From Halomonas halophila (GTDB lineage Bacteria > Pseudomonadota > Gammaproteobacteria > Pseudomonadales > Halomonadaceae), in contig NZ_CP129121.1 of the NCBI RefSeq assembly GCF_030406665.1, positions 3,224,001 through 3,288,000 of the forward strand: a stretch of 64,000 nucleotides of DNA. The letters are read 5' to 3'. A model generated the notes under the pieces. The model was not told where the DNA came from. It worked only from the letters and a program-made list of their open reading frames with translations, and made no database searches. Below are positions 50,620 through 64,000 of this stretch, piece after piece. How positions within the stretch are numbered: position 1 is the first letter of the stretch; each line of letters opens with the position of its first letter. Made by a program: the position numbers and the translations under genes.

Positions 50620-50806
50620 CTGCCTTCTCGTTGAGCACAGTCTTCACGCGGGCGATATCCCGACGAACCTGCTTGAGCAGATGGGTCTGGCTGAGCTGGC
50701 CGGTGGCCTTCTGCATGCGCAGGTTGAACTGCTCGCGGAGGAGTTCGAGGAGCTGCTCCTGGAGCTGCTCTGCGGACTTTTCACGAATTTCCTGGGCTTT
50801 CATCAC
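50612..50806 (-). CDS. rpmC: 50S ribosomal protein L29
   Basis: A 64-residue helical hairpin protein: MMKAQEIREKSAEQLQEQLLELLREQFNLRMQKATGQL. It overlaps rplP by four bases (ATGA) and rpsQ by eight. It lies at the exit tunnel with L23. Confidence 0.97.
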   Translation of the reverse strand: MMKAQEIREKSAEQLQEQLLELLREQFNLRMQKATGQLSQTHLLKQVRRDIARVKTVLNEKAGV

Positions 50807-51216
50807 ATCACCGTCCGTTTCACAAAGGTGGTGGAGACCGGGAACTTCTGGGCGGCCAGGGCGAATGCCTCGCGTGCCAGCTCCTCGGAAACGCCTTCGA
50901 TCTCGTACAGGACACGGCCGGGCTGGATCTGCGCGACCCAGTATTCGACAGAGCCCTTACCCTTACCCATCCGGACTTCCAGCGGCTTCTTGGAAATCGG
51001 CTTGTCGGGGAAGACACGGATCCAGATCTTGCCGCCACGCTTGACGTGACGGGTGATGGCACGACGGCCGGCTTCGATCTGACGGGCGGTGACGCGACCG
51101 CGACCAGTGGCCTTCAGGCCGTACTCGCCGAAGCTCACCTTGCTACCGCGATGCGCCAGGCCACGGTTGCGGCCCTTCTGCACCTTGCGGAATTTCAAAC
51201 GCTTGGGTTGTAACAT
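50803..51216 (-). CDS. rplP: 50S ribosomal protein L16
   Basis: A 137-residue protein: MLQPKRLKFRKVQKGRNRGLAHRG, GLKATGRGRVTARQIEAGRRAITRHVKRGGKIWIRVFPDKP. It helps place the A-site tRNA acceptor arm. Fifteen bases after rpsC. Confidence 0.98.
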   Translation of the reverse strand: MLQPKRLKFRKVQKGRNRGLAHRGSKVSFGEYGLKATGRGRVTARQIEAGRRAITRHVKRGGKIWIRVFPDKPISKKPLEVRMGKGKGSVEYWVAQIQPGRVLYEIEGVSEELAREAFALAAQKFPVSTTFVKRTVM

Positions 51217-51231
51217 CGACTCGCTCTCCCC

Positions 51232-51930
51232 TTACTTGGAACCTTTCTTCTTGGAGGGCGCGCTCTGCGGCTGCTTGGCCTTGGCGCGGACCTCCTCGAT
51301 GCCCCCGAGGATTTCACCCTTGAAGACCCAGACCTTGACACCGATGATGCCGTAGGTGGTCTTGGCCTCGTAGGTGGCGTAGTCGATGTCCGCACGCAGG
51401 GTGTGCAGCGGCACGCGACCTTCGCGATACCATTCGGTGCGGGCGATCTCGGCGCCGCCGAGACGGCCTGAGAGCTGCACCTTGATACCGCCGGCGCCCA
51501 GGCGCATGGCGTTCTGGACGGAGCGCTTCATGGCGCGACGGAACATGACGCGACGCTCGAGCTGGCCGGCGATGTTCTGCGCGACGAGCTGGGCGTCCAG
51601 CTCCGGCTTGCGAACTTCCTCGATGTTGACGTGAACCGGCACGCCCATCATCTGAGTGACTTCGCGACGCAGCTTGTCGACGTCCTCGCCCTTCTTGCCA
51701 ATCACGATGCCCGGACGGGCAGTGTGAATGGTGACGCGGGCGTTGTTGGCCGGACGCTCGATGGTGATCTTGCTCACGGAGGCGTTCTTGAGACGCTCTT
51801 CCAGGAAGCTACGCACCTCGAGGTCGTTGTTCAGCTTATCGGCATAGGCGCCGCGCTCGGCATACCAGACCGAGGTATGGTCCTTGACGATACCCAGGCG
51901 AATGCCTGTCGGATTGACTTTCTGACCCAT
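51232..51930 (-). CDS. rpsC: 30S ribosomal protein S3
   Basis: A 232-residue protein (E. coli 233): MGQKVNPTGIRLGIVKDHTSVWYAE, the KH domain with RPGIVIGKKGEDVDKLR, and KVWVFKGEILGG. It lines the mRNA entry channel and has helicase-like contacts with mRNA. Confidence 0.98.
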   Translation of the reverse strand: MGQKVNPTGIRLGIVKDHTSVWYAERGAYADKLNNDLEVRSFLEERLKNASVSKITIERPANNARVTIHTARPGIVIGKKGEDVDKLRREVTQMMGVPVHVNIEEVRKPELDAQLVAQNIAGQLERRVMFRRAMKRSVQNAMRLGAGGIKVQLSGRLGGAEIARTEWYREGRVPLHTLRADIDYATYEAKTTYGIIGVKVWVFKGEILGGIEEVRAKAKQPQSAPSKKKGSK

Positions 51931-51941
51931 CTGGTCGACTC

Positions 51942-52274
51942 CTACTTCTCGGCTACCTTGACGGTGATGTGGCAGGTGCGCTTCAGAATGCGATCCGCAC
52001 GGCCCTTGGCGCGCGGACGGATGCGCTTGAGCGTCATGCCCTCATCGACGCAGATGGTCGAGACACGCAGCTCGTCGATATCCATGCCGTTGTTTTCTTC
52101 CGCGTTCGCGATGGCGGACTGCAGCACCTTCTTGACCAGCTTGGAGGCCTTCTTCGGGGAGAAGGTCAGCAGATCGAGTGCTTCGGCGACCGGCTTACCG
52201 CGCACCTGGTCAGCCACCAAACGGGCCTTCTGGGCGGATAAGCTAGCGCCACGCAGCTTTGCTGTGACTTCCAT
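51942..52274 (-). CDS. rplV: 50S ribosomal protein L22
   Basis: A 110-residue protein, E. coli length: LRGASLSAQKARLVADQVRGKPVAEALDLLTFSPKKASKL and the beta-hairpin EGMTLKRIRPRAKGRADRILKRTCHITV that reaches into the exit tunnel (macrolide region). The hairpin looks wild type. Confidence 0.98.
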   Translation of the reverse strand: MEVTAKLRGASLSAQKARLVADQVRGKPVAEALDLLTFSPKKASKLVKKVLQSAIANAEENNGMDIDELRVSTICVDEGMTLKRIRPRAKGRADRILKRTCHITVKVAEK

Positions 52275-52291
52275 CTCTTAATCCTCTTGGC

Positions 52292-52567
52292 TTACCGTTT
52301 GGCTTTCTTGTCCGCCGCATGACCGCGATAGGTGCGGGTGGCAGCGAATTCGCCCAGCTTGTGGCCAACCATTTCCTCGGAGACGTGCACCGGGACGTGT
52401 TGGCGACCGTTATGGACCGCAATGGTGAGCCCGACCATGTTGGGCAGGATCATGGAGCGGCGCGACCAGGTCTTGATCGGTTTGCGCTCGCCCTTCTCCA
52501 CTGCAGTCTCAACCTTCTTCAGCAGATGAAGGTCAATAAAAGGACCTTTCTTCAGTGAACGTGGCAC
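52292..52567 (-). CDS. rpsS: 30S ribosomal protein S19
   Basis: A 91-residue protein: MPRSLKKGPFIDLHLLKKVE, TWSRRSMILPNMVGLTIAVHNGRQHVPVHVSEEMVGHKLGEFAATRTYRGH. It sits in the 30S head next to S13. Confidence 0.98.
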   Translation of the reverse strand: MPRSLKKGPFIDLHLLKKVETAVEKGERKPIKTWSRRSMILPNMVGLTIAVHNGRQHVPVHVSEEMVGHKLGEFAATRTYRGHAADKKAKR

Positions 52568-52600
52568 AGCCGTTACCTCTTAATGTCTTGGCGTGGGATC

Positions 52601-53431
52601 TTATTTCCGGGCCTTGCGGCGACGGACGATCAGCTTGTCGGTGCGCTTGTTCTTGCGGGTCTTGTGGCCCTTGGTGGGCATACCCCACGGAGACACCGGA
52701 TGACGACCACCGCTGGTGCGGCCTTCACCACCACCGTGCGGGTGATCCACCGGGTTCATGGCCACGCCGCGAACGGTCGGACGCACGCCTTTCCAGCGCT
52801 TCGCACCGGCCTTGCCAAGCTGACGCAGGCTGTGCTCGGAGTTGCTCACCTCACCCAGGGTCGCGCGGCACTCGGCCAGCACCTTGCGCATCTCGCCGGA
52901 GCGCAGACGCAGGGTGGCGTAGTTGCCTTCGCGGGCCACCAGCTGGGCGCTGGTACCGGCACTGCGTGCGATCTGAGCGCCTTTGCCGGGCTTGAGCTCG
53001 ATGCAGTGCACGGTGGAACCCAGCGGGATGTTGCGCAGCGGCAGGGCGTTGCCCTTCTTGATCGCTGCGTTCACGCCGGACTCGAGACGGTCGCCGGCCT
53101 TCACACCGCGCGGAGCGATGATGTAGCGACGTTCGCCGTCCATGTACTTCAGCAGCGCAATGTGGGCGCTACGGTTCGGATCGTGCTCCAGGCGCTCGAC
53201 GACGGCGGGAACGCCATCCTTGGTGCGCTTGAAGTCGATGATCCGGTAGTGCTGACGGTGACCACCGCCCACGTGGCGGGTGGTGATGCGACCGTAGTTG
53301 TTACGGCCACCGGACTTGGACTGCTTTTCGAGCAGCGGCGCGTACGCGCGGCCCTTGTGCAGCTCCTCGCCGACGATCTTGACGACGTGGCGACGACCGG
53401 CGGAAGTAGGTTTAGTCTTGACGATTGCCAT
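52601..53431 (-). CDS. rplB: 50S ribosomal protein L2
   Basis: A 276-residue protein (E. coli 273): AIVKTKPTSAGRRHVVKI, GGGHRQHYRIIDFKR, and the peptidyl-transferase proximal loop VRGVAMNPVDHPHGGGEGRTSGGRHPVSPWG with the conserved His. It is essential for subunit joining. Confidence 0.98.
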   Translation of the reverse strand: MAIVKTKPTSAGRRHVVKIVGEELHKGRAYAPLLEKQSKSGGRNNYGRITTRHVGGGHRQHYRIIDFKRTKDGVPAVVERLEHDPNRSAHIALLKYMDGERRYIIAPRGVKAGDRLESGVNAAIKKGNALPLRNIPLGSTVHCIELKPGKGAQIARSAGTSAQLVAREGNYATLRLRSGEMRKVLAECRATLGEVSNSEHSLRQLGKAGAKRWKGVRPTVRGVAMNPVDHPHGGGEGRTSGGRHPVSPWGMPTKGHKTRKNKRTDKLIVRRRKARK

Positions 53432-53448
53432 GATCCGTGCTCCTGCCT

Positions 53449-53745
53449 TTACTCGGCGCCAGAGAAGTCTTCGAGCGTCTCGCCGGCGGCCAGGGTGACG
53501 TACGCCTTGCGATAGCCTTTACGGAGACCGGTGCCATGCGCGGTGCGCTTGGTCTTGCCCTTGACGTTCAGGACCTGAACGCGATCGACCTTCTTGCCGA
53601 ACAGCTCCTGCACGGCGGTCTTGATCTCGGGCTTGGTCGCGTCGCCTGCCACTTTGAACACGTACTGGTTGCGCTCGGCGGCCATGGCGGCCTTCTCGGT
53701 CACGTGCGGACCCAGCAGCACCTTGAATACACGTTCCTGGTTCAT
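53449..53745 (-). CDS. rplW: 50S ribosomal protein L23
   Basis: A 98-residue protein: VFKVLLGPHVTEKAAMAAERNQYVFKVAGDATKPEIKTAVQELFGKKVDRVQVLN. It forms the docking site for trigger factor and SRP at the tunnel exit. The start overlaps rplD by four bases. Confidence 0.98.
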   Translation of the reverse strand: MNQERVFKVLLGPHVTEKAAMAAERNQYVFKVAGDATKPEIKTAVQELFGKKVDRVQVLNVKGKTKRTAHGTGLRKGYRKAYVTLAAGETLEDFSGAE

Positions 53746-54350
53746 GCCAGCTTCTCCTCGAATTTACGCAGAGCGGAGACGGTGGCCAGGACCTTGTCGA
53801 AGGCAACCAGGCTCACCGGATCGGCGGCAGCGACGTCCACGACATCCACGTTCGGGATGTTGCGGGCGGCGAGGTACAGATTCTCGTCGACCTCTTCGGT
53901 GACGATCAGCACCTTATCCTCGAGGCCCAGCTCGCTCAGCTTGGCGACCAGCTGCTTGGTCTTGGGGGTCTCGACGGCGAAGGCGTCGACGGCCACCAGA
54001 CGCTCCTGGCGCACGAGCTCGGAGAGGATCGAGCGCATGGCCGCACGGTACATCTTGCGGTTGACCTTCTGGGTGTAGTCCTGCGGACGAGCCGCGAAGG
54101 TCACGCCGCCGGCACGCCAGATCGGCGAGCGGATGGTACCGGCGCGGGCACGGCCGGTGCCCTTCTGGCGCCACGGCTTCTTGCCGCCGCCACGAACGTC
54201 GGAACGGTTCTTCTGGGCACGGGTACCCTGACGACCACCGGCCAGATAGGCGGTGACGACCTGGTGCACGAGTGCTTCGTTGAACTCTTTGCCAAAGGTG
54301 GCTTCGGCGACTTCGACGGTGCCGCCAGCACCTGCAAGATTCAGATTCAT
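53742..54350 (-). CDS. rplD: 50S ribosomal protein L4
   Basis: A 202-residue protein (E. coli 201) with the extended tunnel loop GTRAQKNRSDVRGGGKKPWRQKGTGRARAGTIRSPIWRAGGVTF. In E. coli, L4 represses the S10 operon through the rpsJ leader. Here that leader looks too short for the E. coli type of control. Confidence 0.98.
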   Translation of the reverse strand: MNLNLAGAGGTVEVAEATFGKEFNEALVHQVVTAYLAGGRQGTRAQKNRSDVRGGGKKPWRQKGTGRARAGTIRSPIWRAGGVTFAARPQDYTQKVNRKMYRAAMRSILSELVRQERLVAVDAFAVETPKTKQLVAKLSELGLEDKVLIVTEEVDENLYLAARNIPNVDVVDVAAADPVSLVAFDKVLATVSALRKFEEKLA

Positions 54351-54364
54351 CGGTAAATTCCCCT

Positions 54365-55003
54365 TCAGCCTGCTTTGACGGCGCTGCGCACGATGACATC
54401 ACTGCCGGTGGCGCCGGGCACGGCACCCTTGACCAGCAGCAGGTTACGCTCGGCGTCGACACGGACGACTTCCAGGCTCTGGACGGTGCAACGCTCGTTG
54501 CCGAGCTGACCGGCCATCTTCTTGCCCTTGAACACGCGACCCGGGGTCTGGCACATGCCGATGGAACCCGGTGCACGGTGGGCCAGGGAGTTACCGTGGC
54601 TGTTGTCCTGGGTACGGAAGTTCCAGCGCTTCACGGCGCCCTGGAAACCCTTACCCTTGGAGGAGCCGGTCACGTCGATCTTCTGACCAGCCTCGAAGAG
54701 GGATACGGTGAGTTCGCCGCCCACTTCCGGAGCCTCGACGCCTTCTTCCAGGCGGAACTCCATCAGCGAACGACCGGCCTCGACGCCGGCTTTCGCGAAC
54801 TGACCGGCTTGGGCCTTGGAGAGATGCTTGGCCTTGCGGGAACCGGTTGTCACCTGCACCGCGGCATAGCCGTCGGATTCGACGGACTTGACGCGAGTCA
54901 CGCGGTTCGGTTCAACCTCGATCACGGTCACGGGCACTGAGGCGCCGTCTTCGGTAAAGACACGGGTCATCCCGGCCTTCGTACCGACCAAACCGATAGT
55001 CAT
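54365..55003 (-). CDS. rplC: 50S ribosomal protein L3
   Basis: A 212-residue protein, MTIGLVGTKAGMTRVFTEDGASVPVTVIEVEPNRVT, and the conserved GNSLAHRAPGSIGMCQTPGRVFKGKKMAGQLG. The start at 55003 has AAAGGAGACGTAGTA upstream; an upstream in-frame ATG is not used. A 154-base structured gap separates it from rpsJ. Confidence 0.97.
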   Translation of the reverse strand: MTIGLVGTKAGMTRVFTEDGASVPVTVIEVEPNRVTRVKSVESDGYAAVQVTTGSRKAKHLSKAQAGQFAKAGVEAGRSLMEFRLEEGVEAPEVGGELTVSLFEAGQKIDVTGSSKGKGFQGAVKRWNFRTQDNSHGNSLAHRAPGSIGMCQTPGRVFKGKKMAGQLGNERCTVQSLEVVRVDAERNLLLVKGAVPGATGSDVIVRSAVKAG

Positions 55004-55065
55004 TACTACGTCTCCTTTAGTGTACGGGGCTATCACCCGCTATGGCTGCCCTTTCCAGAGCATTC

Positions 55066-55152
55066 CACTAGCACGTTGTGTGGCGCCATCCCGGCGCGGC
55101 GGCTGCTGCCTGTACCATGTTCCGACAGGCGCTGGGCCGCGAGTGTCTAGTG
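55066..55152 (-). other. Structured intercistronic region between rpsJ and rplC
   Basis: Outer arms CACTAG/CTAGTG at 55066-55071 and 55147-55152, inner arms GCCTGT/ACAGGC at 55108-55113 and 55125-55130, with further GC-rich pairing between. The 154-base gap (55004-55157) is long for this operon. It could be an internal regulatory element or promoter region. Confidence 0.4.
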
Positions 55153-55157
55153 TGGTA

Positions 55158-55469
55158 TCAGTCGAGCTTGATCTGCACGTCCACGCCGGCGGCGAGGTCG
55201 AGCTTCATCAGGGCGTCAACGGTCTTCTCGGTCGGCTCGACGATGTCGAGCACGCGCTTGTGCGTACGAATCTCGTACTGGTCACGAGCGTCCTTGTTCA
55301 CGTGCGGAGAGATCAGCACGGTGTAGCGCTCGCGATTGGTCGGCAGAGGAATCGGACCCCGCACCTGGGCGCCGGTACGCTTGGCGGTATCAACGATCTC
55401 CGCGGCGGACTGGTCGATCAGGCGGTGGTCGAAGGCCTTCAACCGAATGCGAATCTTCTGGTTCTGCAT
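55158..55469 (-). CDS. rpsJ: 30S ribosomal protein S10
   Basis: A 103-residue protein, E. coli length: MQNQKIRIRLKAFDHRLIDQSAAEIVDTAKRTGAQVRGPIPLPT. The start at 55469 gives the family N-terminus; an open extension upstream is not used. It is also the transcription factor NusE. First gene of the S10 operon, about 58 bases after its predicted transcription start. Confidence 0.98.
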   Translation of the reverse strand: MQNQKIRIRLKAFDHRLIDQSAAEIVDTAKRTGAQVRGPIPLPTNRERYTVLISPHVNKDARDQYEIRTHKRVLDIVEPTEKTVDALMKLDLAAGVDVQIKLD

Positions 55470-55533
55470 TTGCCCTAAACTCCAATGGATCTTGACGGCG
55501 CGAGCCGTCAACCCACGCATTCAAAGGATGCGC

Positions 55534-55562
55534 ATTATAGGCGCGCCGCCGACGAGAGTCAA
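55534..55562 (-). promoter_or_regulatory. Promoter of the S10 operon
   Basis: On the minus strand TTGACT (complement of 55557-55562), 17 bases, then a perfect TATAAT (complement of 55534-55539). It lies between the tuf terminator and rpsJ. The predicted leader to rpsJ is about 58 bases. Confidence 0.85.
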
Positions 55563-55583
55563 ACCCCTCGTGACGGTGCGCAG

Positions 55584-55610
55584 AAAGGGGGCTCCGCAAG
55601 GAGCCCCCTT
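55584..55610 (-). terminator. Terminator after tuf
   Basis: AAGGGGGCTCC (55585-55595) and GGAGCCCCCTT (55600-55610) pair perfectly around GCAA; in the minus direction the stem is followed by TTTC. It lies 24 bases after the tuf stop and 22 bases before the S10 promoter. Confidence 0.8.
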
Positions 55611-55633
55611 CGATCGCTCGATCAGCGTGATGC

Positions 55634-56827
<1,194 letters not shown>

Positions 56828-56856
56828 TGCTATGACCTCTTTACGTTAGCTAACGG

Positions 56857-58977
56857 TTAACCGTTCTGGTTGATGACGGCTTCAACGACGCTGTTCGGCG
56901 CCTCTTCGTAATCCGCGAACTCCATGGTGTAGCTCGCGCGGCCCTGGGTCTGAGAGCGCAGGTCGGTTGCGTAACCGAACATCTCAGCCAGCGGAACGGT
57001 GGCGCGGATGACCTTGCCCGCGGGCGAGTCGTCCATGCCCTGGACCAGACCACGGCGACGGTTCAGGTCGCCCATGACATCCCCCATGAATTCCTCGGGA
57101 GTCACGACCTCGACCTTCATCACCGGCTCGAGGAGCACGGCCTTGGCCTTGGGCGCGCCTTCCTTGATCGCCATGGAAGAGGCGACCTTGAACGCGGTCT
57201 CGTTAGAGTCCACGTCGTGGTAGGAACCGTCGAACAGCGTGACCTTGACGTCAATCATCGGGTAGCCCGCGATGACACCGTTCTGGAGCTGCTCATAGGC
57301 CCCTTTCTCGACGGCCGGCACGTATTCCTTCGGAACCACACCGCCGACGATTTCAGAAGCGAATTTGAAGTTCATCTCTTCATCTTCGCCCTTGTCCTCG
57401 GCCGTCAACGGCTCGATACGCAGGATAACGTGACCGTACTGGCCGCGACCACCGGACTGGCGAACGAACTTGCCTTCCTGCTCGACGCTGTTGCGGATGG
57501 TTTCGCGGTAGGCGACCTGCGGCTTGCCGATGTTGGCTTCCACCTTGAACTCGCGACGCATGCGGTCAACGATGATGTCCAGGTGCAGCTCGCCCATGCC
57601 GGAGATGATGGTCTGGCCGGTTTCCTCGTCGGTCTTGACCTGGAAGGACGGATCCTCCTGGGCCAGCTTGCCGAGGGCGACGCCCATCTTCTCCTGGTCG
57701 GCCTTGGACTTCGGCTCCACGGCCACGGAGATCACCGGATCCGGGAACTCCATGCGCTCGAGAATGATCTTGTCATTCAGGTCGCACAGGGTGTCACCGG
57801 TGGTGACGTCCTTCAGGCCGATGCAGGCAGCGATGTCGCCGGCCAGCACTTCCTTGATCTCCTCGCGGGAGTTGGAGTGCATCTGCACGATACGGCCGAC
57901 GCGCTCCTTCTTCTGCTTGACGGAGTTGTAGACGCTGTCACCGGATTTCAGCACGCCGGAGTAGACGCGGATGAAGGTCAGGGTACCGACGAACGGGTCG
58001 GTGGCGATCTTGAACGCCAGGGCGGCGAAAGGCGCACTGTCGTCCGCCTCACGGGTCGCAATGGTGCCGTCCTTGTCGTCCAGCTCACCCTCGATGGCCT
58101 TGACCTCGGTCGGCGACGGCATGTACTCGATCACGCCGTCCAGAACCGCCTGCACGCCCTTGTTCTTGAACGCGGAGCCACAGGTGACCAGCACGATCTC
58201 GTTGTCGAGCGTACGACGACGCAGACCGGCCTTGATCTCCTCCTCGGAGAGGTCGCCTTCCTCGAGGTACTTCTCCATCAGTTCTTCGGAGGCCTCGGCG
58301 GCGGACTCGACCATGTGCTCGCGGTATTCCGCGGCCTTGTCCTGCAGATCGGCAGGAATGTCGACCAGCTCGTAGTTCATCCCGAAGTTGGCTTCATCCC
58401 ACTGGATGGCCTTCATCTGGATGAGGTCGATCACGCCCTTGAAGTCGTCCTCGGCGCCCCAGTTGATCTGGATCGGCACGACGTTGGCGCCCAGCTTGTC
58501 TTTCAGCTGGTTGACGACCATGAAGAAGTCGGCACCGGCACGGTCCATCTTGTTGACGAACACCATGCGCGGAACTTCGTACTTGTTGGCCTGGCGCCAG
58601 ACGGTCTCGGTCTGCGGCTGCACACCGGAGGAACCGCACAGCACGACGACCGCACCGTCGAGCACACGCAGGGAACGCTCGACTTCGATGGTGAAGTCAA
58701 CGTGCCCGGGGGTGTCGATGATGTTGATGCGGTGCTCATCGAACTGCTTGTTCATGCCCTGCCAGAAGCAGGTGGTCGCCGCGGAGGTGATCGTGATGCC
58801 ACGCTCCTGCTCCTGCTGCATCCAGTCCATGGTGGCGGCGCCCTCATGGACCTCGCCGACCTTGTGAGACAGACCGGTGTAGAACAGGACACGCTCGGTA
58901 GTGGTAGTCTTACCGGCGTCGACGTGGGCCACGATACCGATATTGCGGTAACGCTTGAGCGGAGTCTTGCGAGCCAC
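56857..58977 (-). CDS. fusA: Elongation factor G
   Basis: A 706-residue EF-G (E. coli 704): AHVDAGKTTTTERVLFYTG, DTPGHVDFTIEVERSLRVLDG, NKMDRAGADF, and SGMGELHLDIIVDRMRREF. It drives translocation and, with RRF, ribosome recycling. It lies 29 bases before tuf and 30 after rpsG. Confidence 0.98.
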   Translation of the reverse strand: MARKTPLKRYRNIGIVAHVDAGKTTTTERVLFYTGLSHKVGEVHEGAATMDWMQQEQERGITITSAATTCFWQGMNKQFDEHRINIIDTPGHVDFTIEVERSLRVLDGAVVVLCGSSGVQPQTETVWRQANKYEVPRMVFVNKMDRAGADFFMVVNQLKDKLGANVVPIQINWGAEDDFKGVIDLIQMKAIQWDEANFGMNYELVDIPADLQDKAAEYREHMVESAAEASEELMEKYLEEGDLSEEEIKAGLRRRTLDNEIVLVTCGSAFKNKGVQAVLDGVIEYMPSPTEVKAIEGELDDKDGTIATREADDSAPFAALAFKIATDPFVGTLTFIRVYSGVLKSGDSVYNSVKQKKERVGRIVQMHSNSREEIKEVLAGDIAACIGLKDVTTGDTLCDLNDKIILERMEFPDPVISVAVEPKSKADQEKMGVALGKLAQEDPSFQVKTDEETGQTIISGMGELHLDIIVDRMRREFKVEANIGKPQVAYRETIRNSVEQEGKFVRQSGGRGQYGHVILRIEPLTAEDKGEDEEMNFKFASEIVGGVVPKEYVPAVEKGAYEQLQNGVIAGYPMIDVKVTLFDGSYHDVDSNETAFKVASSMAIKEGAPKAKAVLLEPVMKVEVVTPEEFMGDVMGDLNRRRGLVQGMDDSPAGKVIRATVPLAEMFGYATDLRSQTQGRASYTMEFADYEEAPNSVVEAVINQNG

Positions 58978-59007
58978 GATGTAACTCCCGTTGGTTGGCG
59001 GTGCGGT

Positions 59008-59478
59008 TTAGAAGCGGTAGTGAGAGAAGGCCTTGTTGGCCTCTGCCATGCGATGCACGTCTTCACGCTTCTTGACGGCCGAACCCTTGCCTTCGGCGGC
59101 ATCCAGCATTTCGCCAGCCAGACGCTGCACCATGGTCTTCTCACCGCGACGACGTGCGGCGTCCACCAGCCAACGCATGGCCAGCGCCTGACGGCGAGAC
59201 GGACGCACTTCGACCGGTACCTGATAGGTCGCACCGCCGACGCGGCGAGACTTCACCTCGACCATGGGCTGGATGGTTTCCAGCGCCTTGTCGAAGATCT
59301 CCAGCGGCTCTTCGTTGGAACGATCGGCAACCCTGTCCAGCGCACCATAGACGATGCGCTCAGCTACGGACTTCTTGCCGCTGATCATCAGGTGGTTCAT
59401 GAACTTCGCCAGGCGCTCGGATCCGAACTTGGGATCCGGGAGGATCTCGCGCTTGGCCGCAACTCTTCTTCTAGGCAT
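59008..59478 (-). CDS. rpsG: 30S ribosomal protein S7
   Basis: A 156-residue protein: MPRRRVAAKREILPDPKFGSERLAKFMNHLMISGKKSVAERIVYGAL and RVGGATYQVPVEVRPSRRQALAMRWLVDAARRR. It nucleates the 30S head and in E. coli represses the str operon. A 131-base gap separates it from rpsL. Confidence 0.98.
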   Translation of the reverse strand: MPRRRVAAKREILPDPKFGSERLAKFMNHLMISGKKSVAERIVYGALDRVADRSNEEPLEIFDKALETIQPMVEVKSRRVGGATYQVPVEVRPSRRQALAMRWLVDAARRRGEKTMVQRLAGEMLDAAEGKGSAVKKREDVHRMAEANKAFSHYRF

Positions 59479-59609
59479 GATAAGCCCTCTTCCGAAGGGT
59501 CCTTCAGGTAAACCCGAGACGACCGGATGGGCGCTCGACCTTACTCTTATCAGACCGTGTCAATATCGATGTTCTGGTGTGGCCGTAGCCGGTAACGCTG
59601 CGCGGAGGC

Positions 59610-59984
59610 TTAGGCCTTCGGACGCTTGGTACCGTACTTGGAACGACCCTGCTTACGGTTCTGGACGCCGGAGGTATCCAGGGCACCGCGAACGGTGTGG
59701 TAACGGACACCCGGAAGGTCCTTCACTCGACCGCCACGGATCAGGACCACGGAGTGCTCCTGGAGGTTGTGGCCTTCACCGCCGATGTAGGAAGACACCT
59801 CGAAGCCGTTGGTCAGGCGCACACGGCAGACCTTACGCAGGGCCGAGTTCGGCTTCTTCGGGGTGGTGGTGTAAACGCGGGTGCAGACGCCGCGCTTCTG
59901 CGGGCAGGCCTGCAGCGCAGGCACGTCGCTCTTGGCGGCCTGACGCTTGCGCGGCTTGCGCACGAGCTGATTGATGGTAGCCAT
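59610..59984 (-). CDS. rpsL: 30S ribosomal protein S12
   Basis: A 124-residue protein: MATINQLVRKPRKRQAAKSDVPALQACPQKRGVCTRVYTTTPKKPNSALRKVC and IRGGRVKDLPGVRYHTVRG. The lysines of TPKKPNS and GGRVKDLPG, changed in streptomycin-resistant mutants, are the wild-type residues. First gene of the str operon, preceded by a promoter. Confidence 0.98.
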   Translation of the reverse strand: MATINQLVRKPRKRQAAKSDVPALQACPQKRGVCTRVYTTTPKKPNSALRKVCRVRLTNGFEVSSYIGGEGHNLQEHSVVLIRGGRVKDLPGVRYHTVRGALDTSGVQNRKQGRSKYGTKRPKA

Positions 59985-60096
59985 TTATCGCTCCAAATGG
60001 GTTGCCTTGGCGGAAGCGAGTAGCCGTTCGCTTCCTGTCTTGCGTTCCTCTTTCCCAATGGCGCGGGCGCACCCGCCCCACTGTTAAAGGCTGCGC

Positions 60097-60126
60097 ATTC
60101 TAATGGCTGACGCCATCGACCGTCAA
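60097..60126 (-). promoter_or_regulatory. Promoter of the str operon (rpsL)
   Basis: On the minus strand TTGACG (complement of 60121-60126), 18 bases, TAGAAT (complement of 60097-60102), each matching the consensus at five positions. It lies between rpoC and rpsL, about 110 bases before the rpsL start; a short GC-rich hairpin just upstream may end rpoC transcription. Confidence 0.65.
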
Positions 60127-60167
60127 GCGCGACGCCCCGAGGGGCGCCGCGCGAGCGGTCATCGACG

Positions 60168-64000
<3,833 letters not shown>

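Overview
The window is high-GC gammaproteobacterial chromosome, most consistent with Halomonas or a close relative (Halomonadaceae). The basis is the family content, the codon bias, and a canonical gammaproteobacterial str-S10-spc-alpha ribosomal block with the uvrA/yajR-like/ssb neighbourhood. No phage, IS, CRISPR array, tRNA or rRNA gene was seen. Functional names rest on recognised motifs and family resemblance read by eye; no database search was run.

Layout. (1) 1-3225: tail of a membrane protein, then a two-gene unit for a thiamine-diphosphate decarboxylase (AruI-like) and an aldehyde dehydrogenase, fitting the arginine transaminase route. (2) 3309-12245: a compact divergent locus of the little-studied GAK type (ATP-grasp, Amphi-Trp, HprK-related Kinase, CofD-like), here with a metallophosphoesterase, two histidine phosphatases (one fused to a Nudix domain), a separate Nudix protein and a helical-domain/APH-like kinase. 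(3) 12253-13977: universal stress protein behind an FNR/Anr-like box, a small membrane protein and a membrane-anchored TlpA-like thioredoxin. (4) 13978-17755: rapA flanked by two inverted copies of a 92-bp structured repeat. (5) 17756-27882: a light/oxidative-stress type cluster around a CarH/LitR-like MerR regulator that lacks the usual B12-contact residues: TIGR01777 epimerase, renalase-like flavoprotein, CbiX-like chelatase, photolyase, NTF2-like protein, SDR, FAD oxidoreductase, DUF1365, Cfa-like methyltransferase and DUF2878, with three TGTACA-type operator candidates, one of them inside a coding sequence. (6) 27835-29700: PAS-GGDEF-EAL protein. (7) 29934-35357: fabA-fabB, an acyltransferase, a sugar-nucleotide reductase-like protein and a phospholipase D-like lipoprotein. 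(8) 35501-41590: ssb, YajR-like MFS exporter, uvrA and an outer-membrane beta-barrel candidate. (9) 41691-64000, all minus strand: rpoC (cut by the window edge), rpsL, rpsG, fusA, tuf, then rpsJ through rpmJ, rpsM, rpsK, rpsD, rpoA and rplQ, closed by a strong terminator.

How the genes work together. The ribosomal block makes core translation and transcription machinery. The region 5 cluster couples DNA photorepair to lipid modification and redox enzymes under one MerR regulator. The GAK locus is dominated by phosphoryl-transfer and phosphate-removing enzymes whose substrate is unknown; it is the best candidate in the window for an undescribed system.
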